Counted from the first letter of the stretch, positions 1 to 7,941 are shown. The stretch is 64,000 nucleotides of DNA from Aquirufa nivalisilvae (GCF_004307455.1 NZ_SEWX01000002.1:186001-250000), one strand, 5' to 3'. Translations and numbers: made by a program. Notes: generated from the letters alone by a model not told the origin.

Positions 1-561
1 AGTCGAGTATCCTGTTTTATTAGTTTGAAGTTCGATAAATATATCATGTAAGGAGCTAAATTCGGCTACTATTTGTGCTTCATTTTCAGTAAAACTAGCC
101 ATTCCCATCAGACCGATGATTTTAATATGTTGCAATTCCGCAAACTCGGAACTGGATAATATGCTCAATAATTCATTTTGATCTAGGCCAAATTTACTTT
201 CTTCTTGAGCAATGTACATTTGAAACAGGCATGGAATGATACGCCCCAGTTTTTTCCCTTGTGCATTAATTTCCTTTAAGAGTTTAAAGGAGTCAACTGA
301 ATGAATCAAATGAACAAAAGGAGCAATATATTTTACTTTATTCGTTTGTAAATGACCAATCTGATGCCACCTGATGTCAAGAGGAAGTTGACTTTGTTTT
401 TCTACCATTTCTTGTACTCGGTTTTCTCCAAAGTCTAGAATACCAGCTTCATACGTAGATTTCAATTCCTCAATACTTCGGGTTTTGGTCACGGCGATGA
501 GTTTCGCAGAACTGGATTTCAATTGTGACTGTATCGTTGAAATATGTTGAGCGATGGACAT
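1..561 (-). CDS. yggS: YggS family PLP-binding homeostasis protein (3' end missing)
   Basis: Reading frame on the minus strand from ATG at 561 to the window edge, so only the first 187 residues are present. It belongs to the YggS/PROSC family, cytoplasmic proteins that bind pyridoxal phosphate and keep its free level balanced; they have the alanine-racemase N-terminal barrel but no known racemase activity. Visible marks are the PLP-lysine segment LIAVTKTR (Lys about residue 26), the family motif FGENRVQEM near residue 50, WHQIGHLQTNKVK near residue 70 and the IGLMGMASF strand. The last residues seen (KTGYST) lie just before where the family usually has its LSMGMS phosphate-binding turn. It is divergent from the coiled-coil gene on its right, with about 110 bases between the two starts. 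The fold assignment is very likely right; the C-terminal third cannot be judged. Confidence 0.9.
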   Translation of the reverse strand, partial: MSIAQHISTIQSQLKSSSAKLIAVTKTRSIEELKSTYEAGILDFGENRVQEMVEKQSQLPLDIRWHQIGHLQTNKVKYIAPFVHLIHSVDSFKLLKEINAQGKKLGRIIPCLFQMYIAQEESKFGLDQNELLSILSSSEFAELQHIKIIGLMGMASFTENEAQIVAEFSSLHDIFIELQTNKTGYST

Positions 562-617
562 GGTTGAAATTTGTAAAAGATTGAATGAAGAAAAAAATAA
601 AAGTAAAATTAATTTAT

Positions 618-625
618 TATTTTTG
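618..625 (+). promoter_or_regulatory. Putative -7 promoter element (TAnnTTTG)
   Basis: TATTTTTG matches the Bacteroidota -7 consensus TAnnTTTG. No clear TTG lies at the expected upstream distance. Transcription would start near 632, which leaves no leader for an ATG at 637 and so favours the ATG at 673 or 688 as the start of the next gene. Confidence 0.35.
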
Positions 626-672
626 ATTCTAGGAGTATGATATACGTCGGCTCTTACAAGAAAAATTTGAAC

Positions 673-1650
673 ATGGAGTCAGATACTATGAGTTCCAAAG
701 AGAAAAGTCAGCAGCGGGTTATTGGAGTGCTTTCTTTGCTTCTTCTATTAATGAGCGGGCTTTGGGTGTGTGAACATTATCAAATTCAACTTTTTTCCTT
801 AGGTAAAACGGAGGGGAAGTTTGCGGAGAGTGCCAGTGAGCAACTGGATTCTATCTCGAAGCAATTGCAATTGCGCATGATTCAAATCAAGAAATTAGGT
901 GGACGAGTGAGTGAGTTGGAAATTGCTCGTGAACAAATTTTGGGGGATAAAAAGGAATTAGCTGAAAATCCTAAAATGAATGAGGCTGATTTTAAGCATA
1001 AATTGGCTTATTATCTGCGTTTATTGGGGTTGAAAGATCAGGAAATTAAGAAATTAAGAAAGGAAAATACCTTTTTGTTAGCAAGAAACGATTCCTTAAG
1101 TCGTGAGGCAAAATTATTGCAAGATGGTTTATCCAATGTTCAGAAAGCCTTGAAAGATTCCTCAGAAACATTCGGTTTAAAGCAAAGAGAGTTAAATGAG
1201 CGATCCAGGATTTTGGAAGTAAGAAATCAAGAGCTGGTAGAAAAGGTATCTGTTGCCGCAGCATTGCGAGCAGAGGGAGTGAATGTGTATGCTATTTCAT
1301 CCCGAGGAAAAGAAGTTGGGATTCATAAATCGAAAAAAATAGATAAGATTCGAGTTATTTTCCACTTGCAGGAAAATCCATTGGCTTCTAAGGAAGTAAA
1401 AACGATTTATTTGCGCATTATTGAACCGACGGGGCAGACATTGTCGGATTATTCATTGGGTTCAGGAACTTTAAGTTTTAAGGGAAAGGAGCTTTCATAT
1501 ACTGCCAAGCAGCGTATATTTTATGAAAACAATCACCAGTCTGTAGAATTTATTTATGCTAGATCAGTCCCTTACCGAGAGGGGAAGCATGAAATTGAGT
1601 TATATGCAGAAGGTTTCCTGATTGGCCTTGGTTCTTTCGAAGTTAAATAA
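673..1650 (+). CDS. Membrane-anchored coiled-coil protein of unknown function
   Basis: The function is not recognised. The protein has a short charged N-terminus, one membrane segment (VIGVLSLLLLLMSGLWV, about residues 16-32), a long heptad-rich coiled coil (about residues 45-185, rich in K, E, L and Q) and a C-terminal beta-rich domain with KIDKIRVIFHL, KTIYLRIIEPTG and KHEIELYAEG. This layout is common in Bacteroidota proteins that are often misannotated as SMC or chromosome-segregation-like, with the domain probably in the periplasm. Possible starts are ATG at 637, 673 and 688. I chose 673 because a TAnnTTTG element at 618-625 leaves no leader for 637, and because an A-rich stretch typical of Bacteroidota start regions precedes 673. 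Only 87 bases separate it from rpsF, but rpsF has its own promoter. Confidence 0.75.
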   Translation: MESDTMSSKEKSQQRVIGVLSLLLLLMSGLWVCEHYQIQLFSLGKTEGKFAESASEQLDSISKQLQLRMIQIKKLGGRVSELEIAREQILGDKKELAENPKMNEADFKHKLAYYLRLLGLKDQEIKKLRKENTFLLARNDSLSREAKLLQDGLSNVQKALKDSSETFGLKQRELNERSRILEVRNQELVEKVSVAAALRAEGVNVYAISSRGKEVGIHKSKKIDKIRVIFHLQENPLASKEVKTIYLRIIEPTGQTLSDYSLGSGTLSFKGKELSYTAKQRIFYENNHQSVEFIYARSVPYREGKHEIELYAEGFLIGLGSFEVK

Positions 1651-1670
1651 GCAATTATTTCTTACAAGTT

Positions 1671-1700
1671 TTTGATTGTGAAGTATTTTTGATACTTTTG
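1671..1700 (+). promoter_or_regulatory. Promoter of the rpsF-rpsR-rplI operon
   Basis: TTTG at 1671-1674 (-33), an 18-base spacer and TACTTTTG at 1693-1700 (-7) fit the Bacteroidota sigma-factor consensus TTG-N17-20-TAnnTTTG very well. Transcription would start near 1707, giving a leader of about 30 bases before the rpsF ATG at 1738. It is the best-formed promoter in the window. Confidence 0.65.
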
Positions 1701-1737
1701 CAGTCCAATTTTAATTTTTTACTAACAACAATTTTTT

Positions 1738-2100
1738 ATGGAATTAAAAAACTATGAGACGGTGTTCATTTTAACTCCCGTTTTGTCTGAGCAACAGACA
1801 AAGGACGCCGTTGAAAAATTCAAGAAAGTGTTGGTAGATAACGGTGCACAAATTGTTCACGAAGATGCATGGGGCTTACGTAAGTTGGCATATCCAATCC
1901 AGAACAAGCACACAGGTTATTACCAGATTTTTGAATTTTTAGCGGCACCAGCATTAATTGCTAAGCTTGAACTTGAGTACAAGCGTGATGAGAAGGTTAT
2001 TCGCTTCTTAACATTAGCCCTTGACAAGCACGCAGTTGCGTATAATGAGAAAAAGAGAAAAGGTTTAGTAGGTAGAAAACCAGAAAAAACAGAAGCATAA
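1738..2100 (+). CDS. rpsF: 30S ribosomal protein S6
   Basis: Small-subunit ribosomal protein S6, 120 residues, which pairs with S18 on the 30S platform. It opens with the family pattern [16 protein letters not shown] and continues with [27 protein letters not shown], the usual S6 core in which aromatic and basic residues face 16S rRNA. A lysine-rich tail (about residues 105-120) is normal for this phylum. It is the first gene of rpsF-rpsR-rplI, one base before rpsR, with a strong promoter at 1671-1700. Unlike many proteobacterial operons there is no priB or ssb between rpsF and rpsR. The function is secure. Confidence 0.97.
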   Translation: MELKNYETVFILTPVLSEQQTKDAVEKFKKVLVDNGAQIVHEDAWGLRKLAYPIQNKHTGYYQIFEFLAAPALIAKLELEYKRDEKVIRFLTLALDKHAVAYNEKKRKGLVGRKPEKTEA

Positions 2101-2101
2101 G

Positions 2102-2353
2102 ATGACACTTGTAAACGAACCTGTAGATAAAAATAGTAATCGTAAGAAATATTGCCGATTTAAGAAGTCGGGTATTAAATACATTGATTTCAAAAATCCA
2201 GATTACTTATTAAAGTTAGTGAACGAGCAAGGAAAAATCTTGCCTCGTCGTATTACTGGTACTTCGTTGAAATTTCAACGTAAAGTTGCGCAAGCAGTAA
2301 AAAGATCTCGTCACTTGGCCTTAATGCCATATGTAGCTGACGGTTTAAAATAG
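2102..2353 (+). CDS. rpsR: 30S ribosomal protein S18
   Basis: S18, 83 residues, the 30S partner of S6. The conserved core is clear: KKYCRFKKSGIKYIDFKNP, then LVNEQGKILPRRITGTSLKFQRKVAQAVKRSRHLALMPYV, ending with the usual basic helix and short tail. The single cysteine of YCRF is kept, but no further zinc-type cysteines are present, so this is a zinc-independent form. It starts one base after the rpsF stop, which suggests translational coupling, and lies 38 bases before rplI. The function is secure. Confidence 0.97.
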   Translation: MTLVNEPVDKNSNRKKYCRFKKSGIKYIDFKNPDYLLKLVNEQGKILPRRITGTSLKFQRKVAQAVKRSRHLALMPYVADGLK

Positions 2354-2391
2354 ACCAGATACATCCTAATAACATTTGATTTTATACAAAA

Positions 2392-2835
2392 ATGGAAATA
2401 ATATTAAAAACGGATATTGCTGGATTAGGCTACAAGAACGATGTCGTGGTTGTGAAACCAGGTTATGGTCGTAACTACCTAATTCCACAAGGTTTTGCTA
2501 TGATGGCAACACCGTCCAACCGCAAAGTCTTGGCTGAAAACATCAAGCAAGCGGCACATAAAGTGGAAAAAATTCGTCAAGATGCTGCTGATTTAGCTGC
2601 TGCTATTGGTGACTTGAATTTAACGATTGTTGCTAAAACTGGTGATAGCGGTAAAATCTTTGGTCGCGTAACTAGTCTTCAAATCTCAGAAATGTTGAAA
2701 GAAAAAGGATTCGATGTAGATCGTAAGAAAATCTCATTCGATAGCGAAGTAAAAACCATTGGTGATTACGCTGCAACTTTGGATTTACACAAAGAAGTGA
2801 AGCACAAAGTAACTTTCTCTGTTGTTTCAGAATAA
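2392..2835 (+). CDS. rplI: 50S ribosomal protein L9
   Basis: L9, 147 residues, the elongated large-subunit protein that binds 23S rRNA domain V near the L1 stalk. The N-terminal RNA-binding lobe is complete: EIILKTDIAGLGYKNDVVVVKPGYGRNYLIPQGFA. The connecting helix (about residues 45-75) and the C-terminal lobe with GDSGKIFGRVTSLQI follow. The length is normal. It is the last gene of the rpsF-rpsR-rplI unit, with a hairpin terminator 23 bases after the stop. The function is secure. Confidence 0.97.
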   Translation: MEIILKTDIAGLGYKNDVVVVKPGYGRNYLIPQGFAMMATPSNRKVLAENIKQAAHKVEKIRQDAADLAAAIGDLNLTIVAKTGDSGKIFGRVTSLQISEMLKEKGFDVDRKKISFDSEVKTIGDYAATLDLHKEVKHKVTFSVVSE

Positions 2836-2857
2836 GAGATAATTAGAAATTGATAGG

Positions 2858-2893
2858 AAGTCGTATCGGAGCTAATCTGGTACGACTTTTTTG
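2858..2893 (+). terminator. Rho-independent terminator of the rpsF-rplI operon
   Basis: AAGTCGTA at 2858-2865 pairs with TACGACTT at 2881-2888 around a 15-base loop and is followed by TTTTG. It sits directly after rplI. Confidence 0.7.
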
Positions 2894-2953
2894 TTTTAGA
2901 GTGATTTGTAATTGCTGATTAGATTTCGTCAACTATTGCTTGGATGTCTTCAG

Positions 2954-3265
2954 CTAGCTTTTTGAGGTCTTTACTTTATCTATGATAGTCCAAACTATTT
3001 GAAAGTCTATCCCCATATAATCGTGAACAATTCGGTTTCTGAATCCACGAATTCGGAACCAATTAATACCTTCGTTCGAATCCTTGAACTCTTCAGGAAG
3101 TCTATTGGCTGCTTCTCCAATGATTTCGAAGTTTCTTATGACAGCGTCACGTGTTTTGGAGTCTTCAAGAAATGTGTCAAATGTATGTTCTGAAGTGTAT
3201 AATTGAATTTTTTCTATAGAAGCTAAAATATCCAATAGAAGTAATTTGGGTTCTCTTTTAGACAT
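2954..3265 (-). CDS. hepT: HepT-like ribonuclease toxin, 3' end probably frameshifted
   Basis: Toxin half of a MntA/HepT (HEPN/MNT) type VII toxin-antitoxin pair. HepT proteins are HEPN-domain RNases whose active site RX4HXY is silenced when MntA transfers AMP to the tyrosine. The motif is present as RNRIVHDY near residue 77, after the family helix RNFEIIGEAANRLPEEF. The frame stops after VKTSKS, but the neighbouring frame continues without a break to a TAA at 2919-2921 and encodes DLKKLAEDIQAIVDEI, the amphipathic end that HepT proteins normally have. One base missing in the A-run near 2970-2974 would explain this, so the product is either trimmed by about 15 residues or the base call is wrong. 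It overlaps mntA by 8 bases, antitoxin first. Confidence 0.8.
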   Translation of the reverse strand: MSKREPKLLLLDILASIEKIQLYTSEHTFDTFLEDSKTRDAVIRNFEIIGEAANRLPEEFKDSNEGINWFRIRGFRNRIVHDYMGIDFQIVWTIIDKVKTSKS

Positions 3266-3548
3266 AATTCAAATCCGACTCAATTAGTTTGTAGTAGTCA
3301 GGTTTTACACCATTTTTTGAAACCAAATCAACCTTAATTCTTAGAAGGAGTTCTAATTCTTCCGCTAAATCGATAAACTCAATTCCGATAGGTCTGTTAA
3401 AGTCGACCAAAATATCGATATCACTATCATTCGTCTGCTGACCACGACCATAACTTCCAAAAATGGCAATGTTGCTTAATCCATACTTACTAGAAAGTCT
3501 AGATTTATGGCTTTTGAGCGTTTCTTGTATGTCCAATAATGTAGTCAT
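3258..3548 (-). CDS. mntA: MntA-like minimal nucleotidyltransferase antitoxin
   Basis: Small nucleotidyltransferase of the DNA-polymerase-beta superfamily, 96 residues. The hallmark GSX10DXD is intact (GSYGRGQQTNDSDIDILVDF, about residues 31-50), and a third acidic residue falls in the KVDLVSKNGV strand near residue 75. Members paired with HepT adenylylate the toxin's tyrosine and so act as the antitoxin. It reads into hepT with an 8-base overlap, the standard order for this module. The cluster lies between core genes (rplI and icd), as expected for an acquired stability or defence module. Confidence in the family is high; the pairing with a functional toxin depends on the hepT frameshift. 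Confidence 0.88.
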   Translation of the reverse strand: MTTLLDIQETLKSHKSRLSSKYGLSNIAIFGSYGRGQQTNDSDIDILVDFNRPIGIEFIDLAEELELLLRIKVDLVSKNGVKPDYYKLIESDLNYV

Positions 3549-3570
3549 GGAACAAATATATGAAATGAAA

Positions 3571-3699
3571 TCAATTGTTTATTAAAACGTCACGATGGTT
3601 TCCAGCTGGATGACTGGTATATATTTTAAATGAATATGACACATTATTGTTATAGGAGCATGTCGCAACCTGCTTTTGTAAGCCGATTGTTTTATTCAT
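3571..3699 (-). CDS. Possible very small protein (42 residues) of unknown function
   Basis: A 43-codon frame from ATG at 3699 to TGA at 3571, upstream of mntA on the same strand. Its start overlaps the stop of the gene remnant at 3692-3802, in the way coupled toxin-antitoxin genes often do. The product (MNKTIGLQKQV, then SYSFKIYTSHPAGNHRDVL) matches nothing I recognise. It may be a broken fragment or chance; composition is compatible with coding but the length is too short to decide. Confidence 0.2.
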   Translation of the reverse strand: MNKTIGLQKQVATCSYNNNVSYSFKIYTSHPAGNHRDVLINN

Positions 3700-3802
3700 T
3701 TTTTCTTTGTTTCAGTTTTTCTGATAGCGAATAATTTATATCCTGGTATCCCTCGGGAATGATTAATTCAATTTCAGCTTTGCAATGGGGAAGTTTAACC
3801 AC
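3692..3802 (-). pseudogene. Possible 3' remnant of a small gene
   Basis: Between the icd terminator and mntA the minus strand has a 37-codon frame that begins at a GTG inside the U-tract of the terminator and ends at TAA (3692-3694). Its translation (KLPHCKAEIELIIPEGYQD, then SLSEKLKQRKNE) looks like the C-terminal end of a real small protein, with alternating strand and charged-helix character. No credible start or leader exists, because the frame runs upstream into the terminator hairpin. The likeliest reading is a gene whose 5' part was lost. The family is unknown. Confidence 0.3.
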
Positions 3803-3803
3803 A

Positions 3804-3841
3804 TAAAAAAACACCCAAAAAGTTAGACAACTTTTTGGGTG
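3804..3841 (-). terminator. Rho-independent terminator of icd
   Basis: A perfect 13-base stem, CACCCAAAAAGTT (3812-3824) with AACTTTTTGGGTG (3829-3841), around the loop AGAC. On the minus strand the hairpin is followed by seven T residues. It lies 43 bases after the icd stop. Confidence 0.85.
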
Positions 3842-3884
3842 CAGTACAATATTTAATCTGCTTATAATTAACTAATAAGAAGAA

Positions 3885-5117
3885 TTATTTTCCTAAAGCC
3901 GCTTTTAAATTTTCATCTAAAGCTGTCAAGAATTCTTCTGTATATAAGTAATGTTCGCCATGTTGAACTTTGTTTCCATGGATACATACCGCTAAATCTT
4001 TTGTCATTTTTCCAGACTCAACCGTTTCAACGCACACTTTTTCTAAAGTCTGGCAGAAATTAATCAAGGCCTGGTTGTTATCCAATTTACCACGGAATTC
4101 TAAACCACGAGTCCATGCAAAGATCGAAGCGATTGGGTTCGTAGAAGTAGGCTTTCCTGCTTGGTGATCGCGGTAGTGACGAGTCACCGTTCCGTGAGCA
4201 GCTTCAGCTTCCATCACTTTTCCATCTGGTGTAATCAACACAGAGGTCATTAATCCTAATGAACCAAAACCTTGTGCTACAGTATCCGACTGAACGTCAC
4301 CATCGTAGTTTTTACAAGCCCAAACAAAATTACCATTCCATTTTAAGGCAGAAGCCACCATATCATCAATTAGGCGGTGCTCATATACAATACCTTTTGC
4401 ATCGAATTGAGCTTTGTAATCTGCTTGGAAGATTTCTTCGAAGATATCTTTGAAACGACCATCGTATTTTTTCAAGATGGTATTTTTCGTAGATAAGTAA
4501 AGAGGCCATCCTTTGCTCAAAGCCATGTTAAAGCATGAGTGAGCAAAACCGCGGATAGACTCATCCGTGTTGTACATCGTTAAAGCTACACCATCACCTT
4601 TAAAGTTATATACTTCAAAAGTCTGAGCATCACCACCATCTTCAGGAGTGAAAGTAACTGTTAATTTACCTTTTCCTTTGGTTACAAAGTCAGTTGCACG
4701 GTATTGATCTCCAAAAGCGTGACGACCAATCATGATTGGAGCTGTCCAGTTAGGTACTAAACGAGGAACGTTAGCACAAACGATAGGCTCTCTAAATACT
4801 GTTCCATCCAAGATGTTGCGGATAGTACCGTTAGGAGACTTCCACATTTGTTTTAAATCAAATTCCGTTACACGAGCTTCATCAGGAGTGATGGTTGCAC
4901 ATTTGATACCTACACCATATTTCTTGATTGCCTCAGCAGCCTCAATCGTTACTTGGTCATTGGTTTCATCACGGTATTCTACACCTAGGTCATAGTACTT
5001 AATATCTACATCTAAATAAGGTAAGATCAATTTATCCTTGATGAATTTCCAAATGATTCGGGTCATTTCATCGCCGTCCAGTTCTACGACAGGGTTAGCT
5101 ACTTTAATTTTTTCCAT
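3885..5117 (-). CDS. icd: NADP-dependent isocitrate dehydrogenase
   Basis: Oxidises isocitrate to 2-oxoglutarate and CO2 with NADP+ in the TCA cycle. At 410 residues it is of the eukaryote-like homodimeric type II rather than the E. coli type. It starts with [18 protein letters not shown], the typical type II opening, and has the substrate loop [10 protein letters not shown], the [18 protein letters not shown] metal/substrate region with its conserved aspartates, and [12 protein letters not shown] followed by [11 protein letters not shown], the NADP-binding part. The longest frame begins at a TTG at 5129; I use ATG at 5117 because it gives the family N-terminus and a normal leader after the -7 element at 5149-5156. 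It is a single-gene unit with its own terminator, divergent from purU. Confidence 0.96.
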   Translation of the reverse strand: MEKIKVANPVVELDGDEMTRIIWKFIKDKLILPYLDVDIKYYDLGVEYRDETNDQVTIEAAEAIKKYGVGIKCATITPDEARVTEFDLKQMWKSPNGTIRNILDGTVFREPIVCANVPRLVPNWTAPIMIGRHAFGDQYRATDFVTKGKGKLTVTFTPEDGGDAQTFEVYNFKGDGVALTMYNTDESIRGFAHSCFNMALSKGWPLYLSTKNTILKKYDGRFKDIFEEIFQADYKAQFDAKGIVYEHRLIDDMVASALKWNGNFVWACKNYDGDVQSDTVAQGFGSLGLMTSVLITPDGKVMEAEAAHGTVTRHYRDHQAGKPTSTNPIASIFAWTRGLEFRGKLDNNQALINFCQTLEKVCVETVESGKMTKDLAVCIHGNKVQHGEHYLYTEEFLTALDENLKAALGK

Positions 5118-5148
5118 TGTTTTATACAAGTAAATGATGTTACGTTCA

Positions 5149-5156
5149 CAAAATTA
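5149..5156 (-). promoter_or_regulatory. Putative icd promoter (-7 element)
   Basis: On the minus strand TAATTTTG matches TAnnTTTG exactly. Predicted transcription start is near 5142, 25 bases before the ATG at 5117. A TTTG lies 24 bases upstream, a little farther than usual. Confidence 0.45.
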
Positions 5157-5222
5157 CCAGACCACGTCTTGATAATCTTGCAAAGGTAAAGACTAAATCT
5201 TTTTTACTCCATTATTTCAGGC

Positions 5223-5230
5223 TAAATTTG
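5223..5230 (+). promoter_or_regulatory. Putative purU promoter (-7 element)
   Basis: TAAATTTG matches TAnnTTTG exactly and lies 24 bases before the purU ATG. The -33 region is only TTTA. Together with 5149-5156 it makes the icd/purU gap a pair of divergent promoters. Confidence 0.4.
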
Positions 5231-5253
5231 AAGAATTTACGAATAAATTTTTC

Positions 5254-6087
5254 ATGGAGACGATTATTAAAATTGCATGTAAGGATGAGAAGGGTTTGGT
5301 TCATAAAATCACGGGTATCTTATTTGAACAATTAGTCAACGTGACACGAACCAATGAGTTTGTGGATGAGGAGTCGGATCGTTTCTTTATGCGTATTTCC
5401 TTTACGGGTCTTTGTGATTTGGCTTTAGTTCAAGATCAATTGTTCTCTATTTTACCTAAGCAAGCTGAAGTGGAAATTATTCCACCTAAGCAAAAGCGGG
5501 TTTTAATTTTAGTAACCAAAGAGCATCACTGTTTGGGCGAATTATTGATTAAGTACCAATACCAAGATCTGAATTTTAAAGTGGATGCTGTTATTGGGAA
5601 TCATGAAGATTTAGCCCCTTTGTGTCAACAATTTCATATACCCTTTCATTTTATTTCAGCGGAAGGATTGGATAGAGAGGCTCATGAGGGATTAGTCAAT
5701 CAGCAAATTGCTTATTATCAGCCTGATTTAATTGTATTGGCTAAATACATGCGGATTCTAACGCCTCAATTCTCTTTGAAATATATAGGTAAGTTAATCA
5801 ATATACATCATTCCTTTTTGCCAGCTTTCATTGGGGCTAGACCATATCAACAAGCCTTTAATCGGGGAGTAAAGATCATTGGTGCTACGGCCCATTTTGT
5901 GACGGACGATTTAGATGAGGGCCCAATAATTTGTCAGGAAATTGTCCCAGTCAACCATACTTATTCAGCTAAGGATATGTCCAAGGCGGGGAAAGATGTA
6001 GAAAAAATTGTCTTAGCCAAGGCTTTACGTTTGGTTTTGGAGGATCGAGTGTTTATTCATCAAAACAAGACCATACTTTTTGAATAA
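5254..6087 (+). CDS. purU: Formyltetrahydrofolate deformylase
   Basis: Hydrolyses 10-formyltetrahydrofolate to formate and tetrahydrofolate, balancing the one-carbon pool for purine and methionine synthesis. At 277 residues it has the PurU layout: an N-terminal ACT regulatory domain (IIKIACKDEKGLVHKITGIL, about residues 4-23, to residue 80) and a C-terminal formyltransferase fold. Catalytic signatures are NIHHSFLPAFIGARPY (the histidine) and GATAHFVTDDLDEGPII (the aspartate). PurT, Fmt and PurN share the fold but not the ACT domain, which makes PurU the best name. It lies 54 bases before ffh and may share transcripts with it. Confidence 0.95.
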   Translation: METIIKIACKDEKGLVHKITGILFEQLVNVTRTNEFVDEESDRFFMRISFTGLCDLALVQDQLFSILPKQAEVEIIPPKQKRVLILVTKEHHCLGELLIKYQYQDLNFKVDAVIGNHEDLAPLCQQFHIPFHFISAEGLDREAHEGLVNQQIAYYQPDLIVLAKYMRILTPQFSLKYIGKLINIHHSFLPAFIGARPYQQAFNRGVKIIGATAHFVTDDLDEGPIICQEIVPVNHTYSAKDMSKAGKDVEKIVLAKALRLVLEDRVFIHQNKTILFE

Positions 6088-6141
6088 TTTTTGCTTGAAA
6101 AAGCGTAAATTGCATTCCCTTTTTTTAATCGATTCAAAATT

Positions 6142-7476
6142 ATGTTTGAGAATTTAAGTTCGAAGTTAAACTCTGCCATGCGTACCCTGAAGGGGAATGG
6201 CCGAATTACTGATGTCAATGTAGCGGCAACTGTGAAGGAAATTAGAAGAGCCTTGATGGATGCCGACGTGAACTATAAAGTTGCCAAAGAAATAACTGAT
6301 CGGATTAAGGAGCAGGCTTTGGGGCAAAAGATTTTGATTTCGGTAGAGCCTGGTCAATTGTTGGTGAAGATTGTACATGAGGAGTTGACTCAATTAATGG
6401 GAGGGCAAAAACAAGAAATCAATCTAAAGGGTGATCCTTCGGTGGTATTGATTGCTGGTCTTCAAGGTTCGGGTAAGACTACTTTTTCCGGAAAATTAGC
6501 TCAATACATTAAAAAAGGAGGGCGTCAAGTTTTATTGGTAGCCTGTGATATTTACCGTCCTGCGGCGATTGATCAGTTGAAAGTATTAGGTGAGCAAGTT
6601 GGGGTAGAGGTGTATGCGGAACCTGAGAATAAAAATGCCGTTAGCATTGCTGAGAATGCATTGTCTTATGCCCGTAAGATGGGTAAGAAAGTCGTGATTG
6701 TGGATACCGCCGGTCGTTTGGCCGTGGATGAAGCCATGATGAATGAAATTGCGGCTGTAAAAGCAGCCATTAAGCCAACGGAGATTTTGTTTGTGGTAGA
6801 CTCCATGACAGGTCAAGATGCGGTAAATACAGCTAAAACCTTCAATGATCGTTTGGATTTTGATGGGGTGGTATTGACCAAATTGGATGGGGATTCACGA
6901 GGTGGGGCGGCATTATCTATCCGTCAGGTGGTAGAAAAGCCTATCAAGTTTATCTCTACCGGCGAAAAGATGGAAGCACTGGATCAGTTTTATCCTGATC
7001 GTATGGCTAACCGTATTTTGGGTATGGGTGACGTGCTTTCCTTAGTAGAAAGAGCACAGCAGGCATTTGATGAGGATGAGGCCGCTCGATTGAACAAGAA
7101 GATTCGTCAGAATAATTTCTCATTTGAAGATTTTTATGCACAGTTGCAGCAAATCAAGAAGATGGGAAATATCAAGGATTTGATGGGCATGGTACCTGGC
7201 ATGGGACAAGCTGTGAAGGATGTGGATATTTCCAATGATTCATTCAAGCCTATTGAAGCCATTATTCAATCCATGACCTTGAAAGAGCGTCAAAATCCAG
7301 ATATATTGAACCCTTCTCGTAAAAATCGTATTGCTGTGGGTTCGGGAACTTCGATTCAACAAGTGAATAATCTGTTGAAGCAATTTGAAGATATGCGTAA
7401 GATGATGCGTATGATGAATAAGGTGCAGGATGGCAAGATGAAAATGCCAAACATGGCCAATATGATGAAGCGATAA
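6142..7476 (+). CDS. ffh: Signal recognition particle GTPase Ffh (SRP54)
   Basis: Protein part of the bacterial signal recognition particle, which binds signal sequences of nascent membrane proteins and docks with FtsY. The 444 residues show the N helical bundle (about 1-85), the G domain with GLQGSGKTTFSGKLA (P-loop near 105-119), CDIYRPAAIDQL, DTAGRLAVDE and TKLDGDSRGG, then the methionine-rich M domain (about 295-444) with GMVPGMGQ and MRKMMRMMNK for 4.5S RNA and signal-peptide binding. The 4.5S RNA gene was not found here. A terminator follows 22 bases after the stop. The function is secure. Confidence 0.97.
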   Translation: MFENLSSKLNSAMRTLKGNGRITDVNVAATVKEIRRALMDADVNYKVAKEITDRIKEQALGQKILISVEPGQLLVKIVHEELTQLMGGQKQEINLKGDPSVVLIAGLQGSGKTTFSGKLAQYIKKGGRQVLLVACDIYRPAAIDQLKVLGEQVGVEVYAEPENKNAVSIAENALSYARKMGKKVVIVDTAGRLAVDEAMMNEIAAVKAAIKPTEILFVVDSMTGQDAVNTAKTFNDRLDFDGVVLTKLDGDSRGGAALSIRQVVEKPIKFISTGEKMEALDQFYPDRMANRILGMGDVLSLVERAQQAFDEDEAARLNKKIRQNNFSFEDFYAQLQQIKKMGNIKDLMGMVPGMGQAVKDVDISNDSFKPIEAIIQSMTLKERQNPDILNPSRKNRIAVGSGTSIQQVNNLLKQFEDMRKMMRMMNKVQDGKMKMPNMANMMKR

Positions 7477-7498
7477 GCTTTACCATGATGATATAGAG

Positions 7499-7524
7499 AA
7501 AGGGAGCTTAGGCTCCCTTTTTTT
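7499..7524 (+). terminator. Rho-independent terminator of ffh
   Basis: AAAGGGAGC (7499-7507) pairs with GCTCCCTTT (7512-7520) around TTAG, followed by more T residues. Confidence 0.85.
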
Positions 7525-7530
7525 GTTGGT

Positions 7531-7941
7531 TTATCTTGAAGGTGGATTAGTTTCTTGGATTTCGACAAGATGTGTTAACGTATCCAACATGTAGGTAATA
7601 GGTGAAATAATTAGAAATGCGTAGGCCATGACTTTGGAATTGATTTTATAAACTAATGGAAAACTTACGGCCATCATACTTAATGTAAAACGAGGAATTT
7701 TATACCGAATTAATACCACTTTCAAATGTATGAAAGGTTTATTTGCTGATATTATTAAAGCCTTTGATTTGATTAGTCCAAAGAAAACCAATCGTAATTT
7801 GTAATGGCCATAGCCTTTGGATATGCTCCACAAGTAAATTTCATCTTGTAATGGGAAGATAACACCATCAACTTCCAATTTGGTTGGAATGATATGGGTA
7901 AAGTACGCTGGTACTTTATGTAAATAAAGAATCGTATTCAA
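7531..7941 (-). CDS. Uncharacterised protein, start uncertain
   Basis: An open frame of up to 136 codons that nothing on the other strand explains; no product is recognised. The translation alternates hydrophobic and basic stretches (KGYGHYKLRLVFFG, IHLKVVLIRYKIPR) and has a hydrophobic segment near residues 105-120 (VMAYAFLIISPITYML). The only start in range is a TTG at 7941, and the frame stays open about 45 bases further upstream without any ATG. It may therefore be the remains of a longer gene or a chance frame. Codon choice resembles coding DNA but the evidence is weak. It ends 12 bases from the ffh terminator and faces ffh. Confidence 0.35.
   Translation of the reverse strand: MNTILYLHKVPAYFTHIIPTKLEVDGVIFPLQDEIYLWSISKGYGHYKLRLVFFGLIKSKALIISANKPFIHLKVVLIRYKIPRFTLSMMAVSFPLVYKINSKVMAYAFLIISPITYMLDTLTHLVEIQETNPPSR

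Larger units (their letters stand above)
3549..3811. other. Accessory intergenic region upstream of mntA
   Basis: Apart from the two weak small frames listed above, this stretch is AT-rich and shows no clear promoter, tRNA or repeat. The promoter of mntA-hepT must lie here, but I could not fix it. Confidence 0.4.

Noticed and set aside
4732-4995. Open frames opposite icd, pheT, sppA, uvrC and other large genes.
   Set aside because: They lie antisense within well-supported genes, show no family motifs and have compositions expected for complementary frames.
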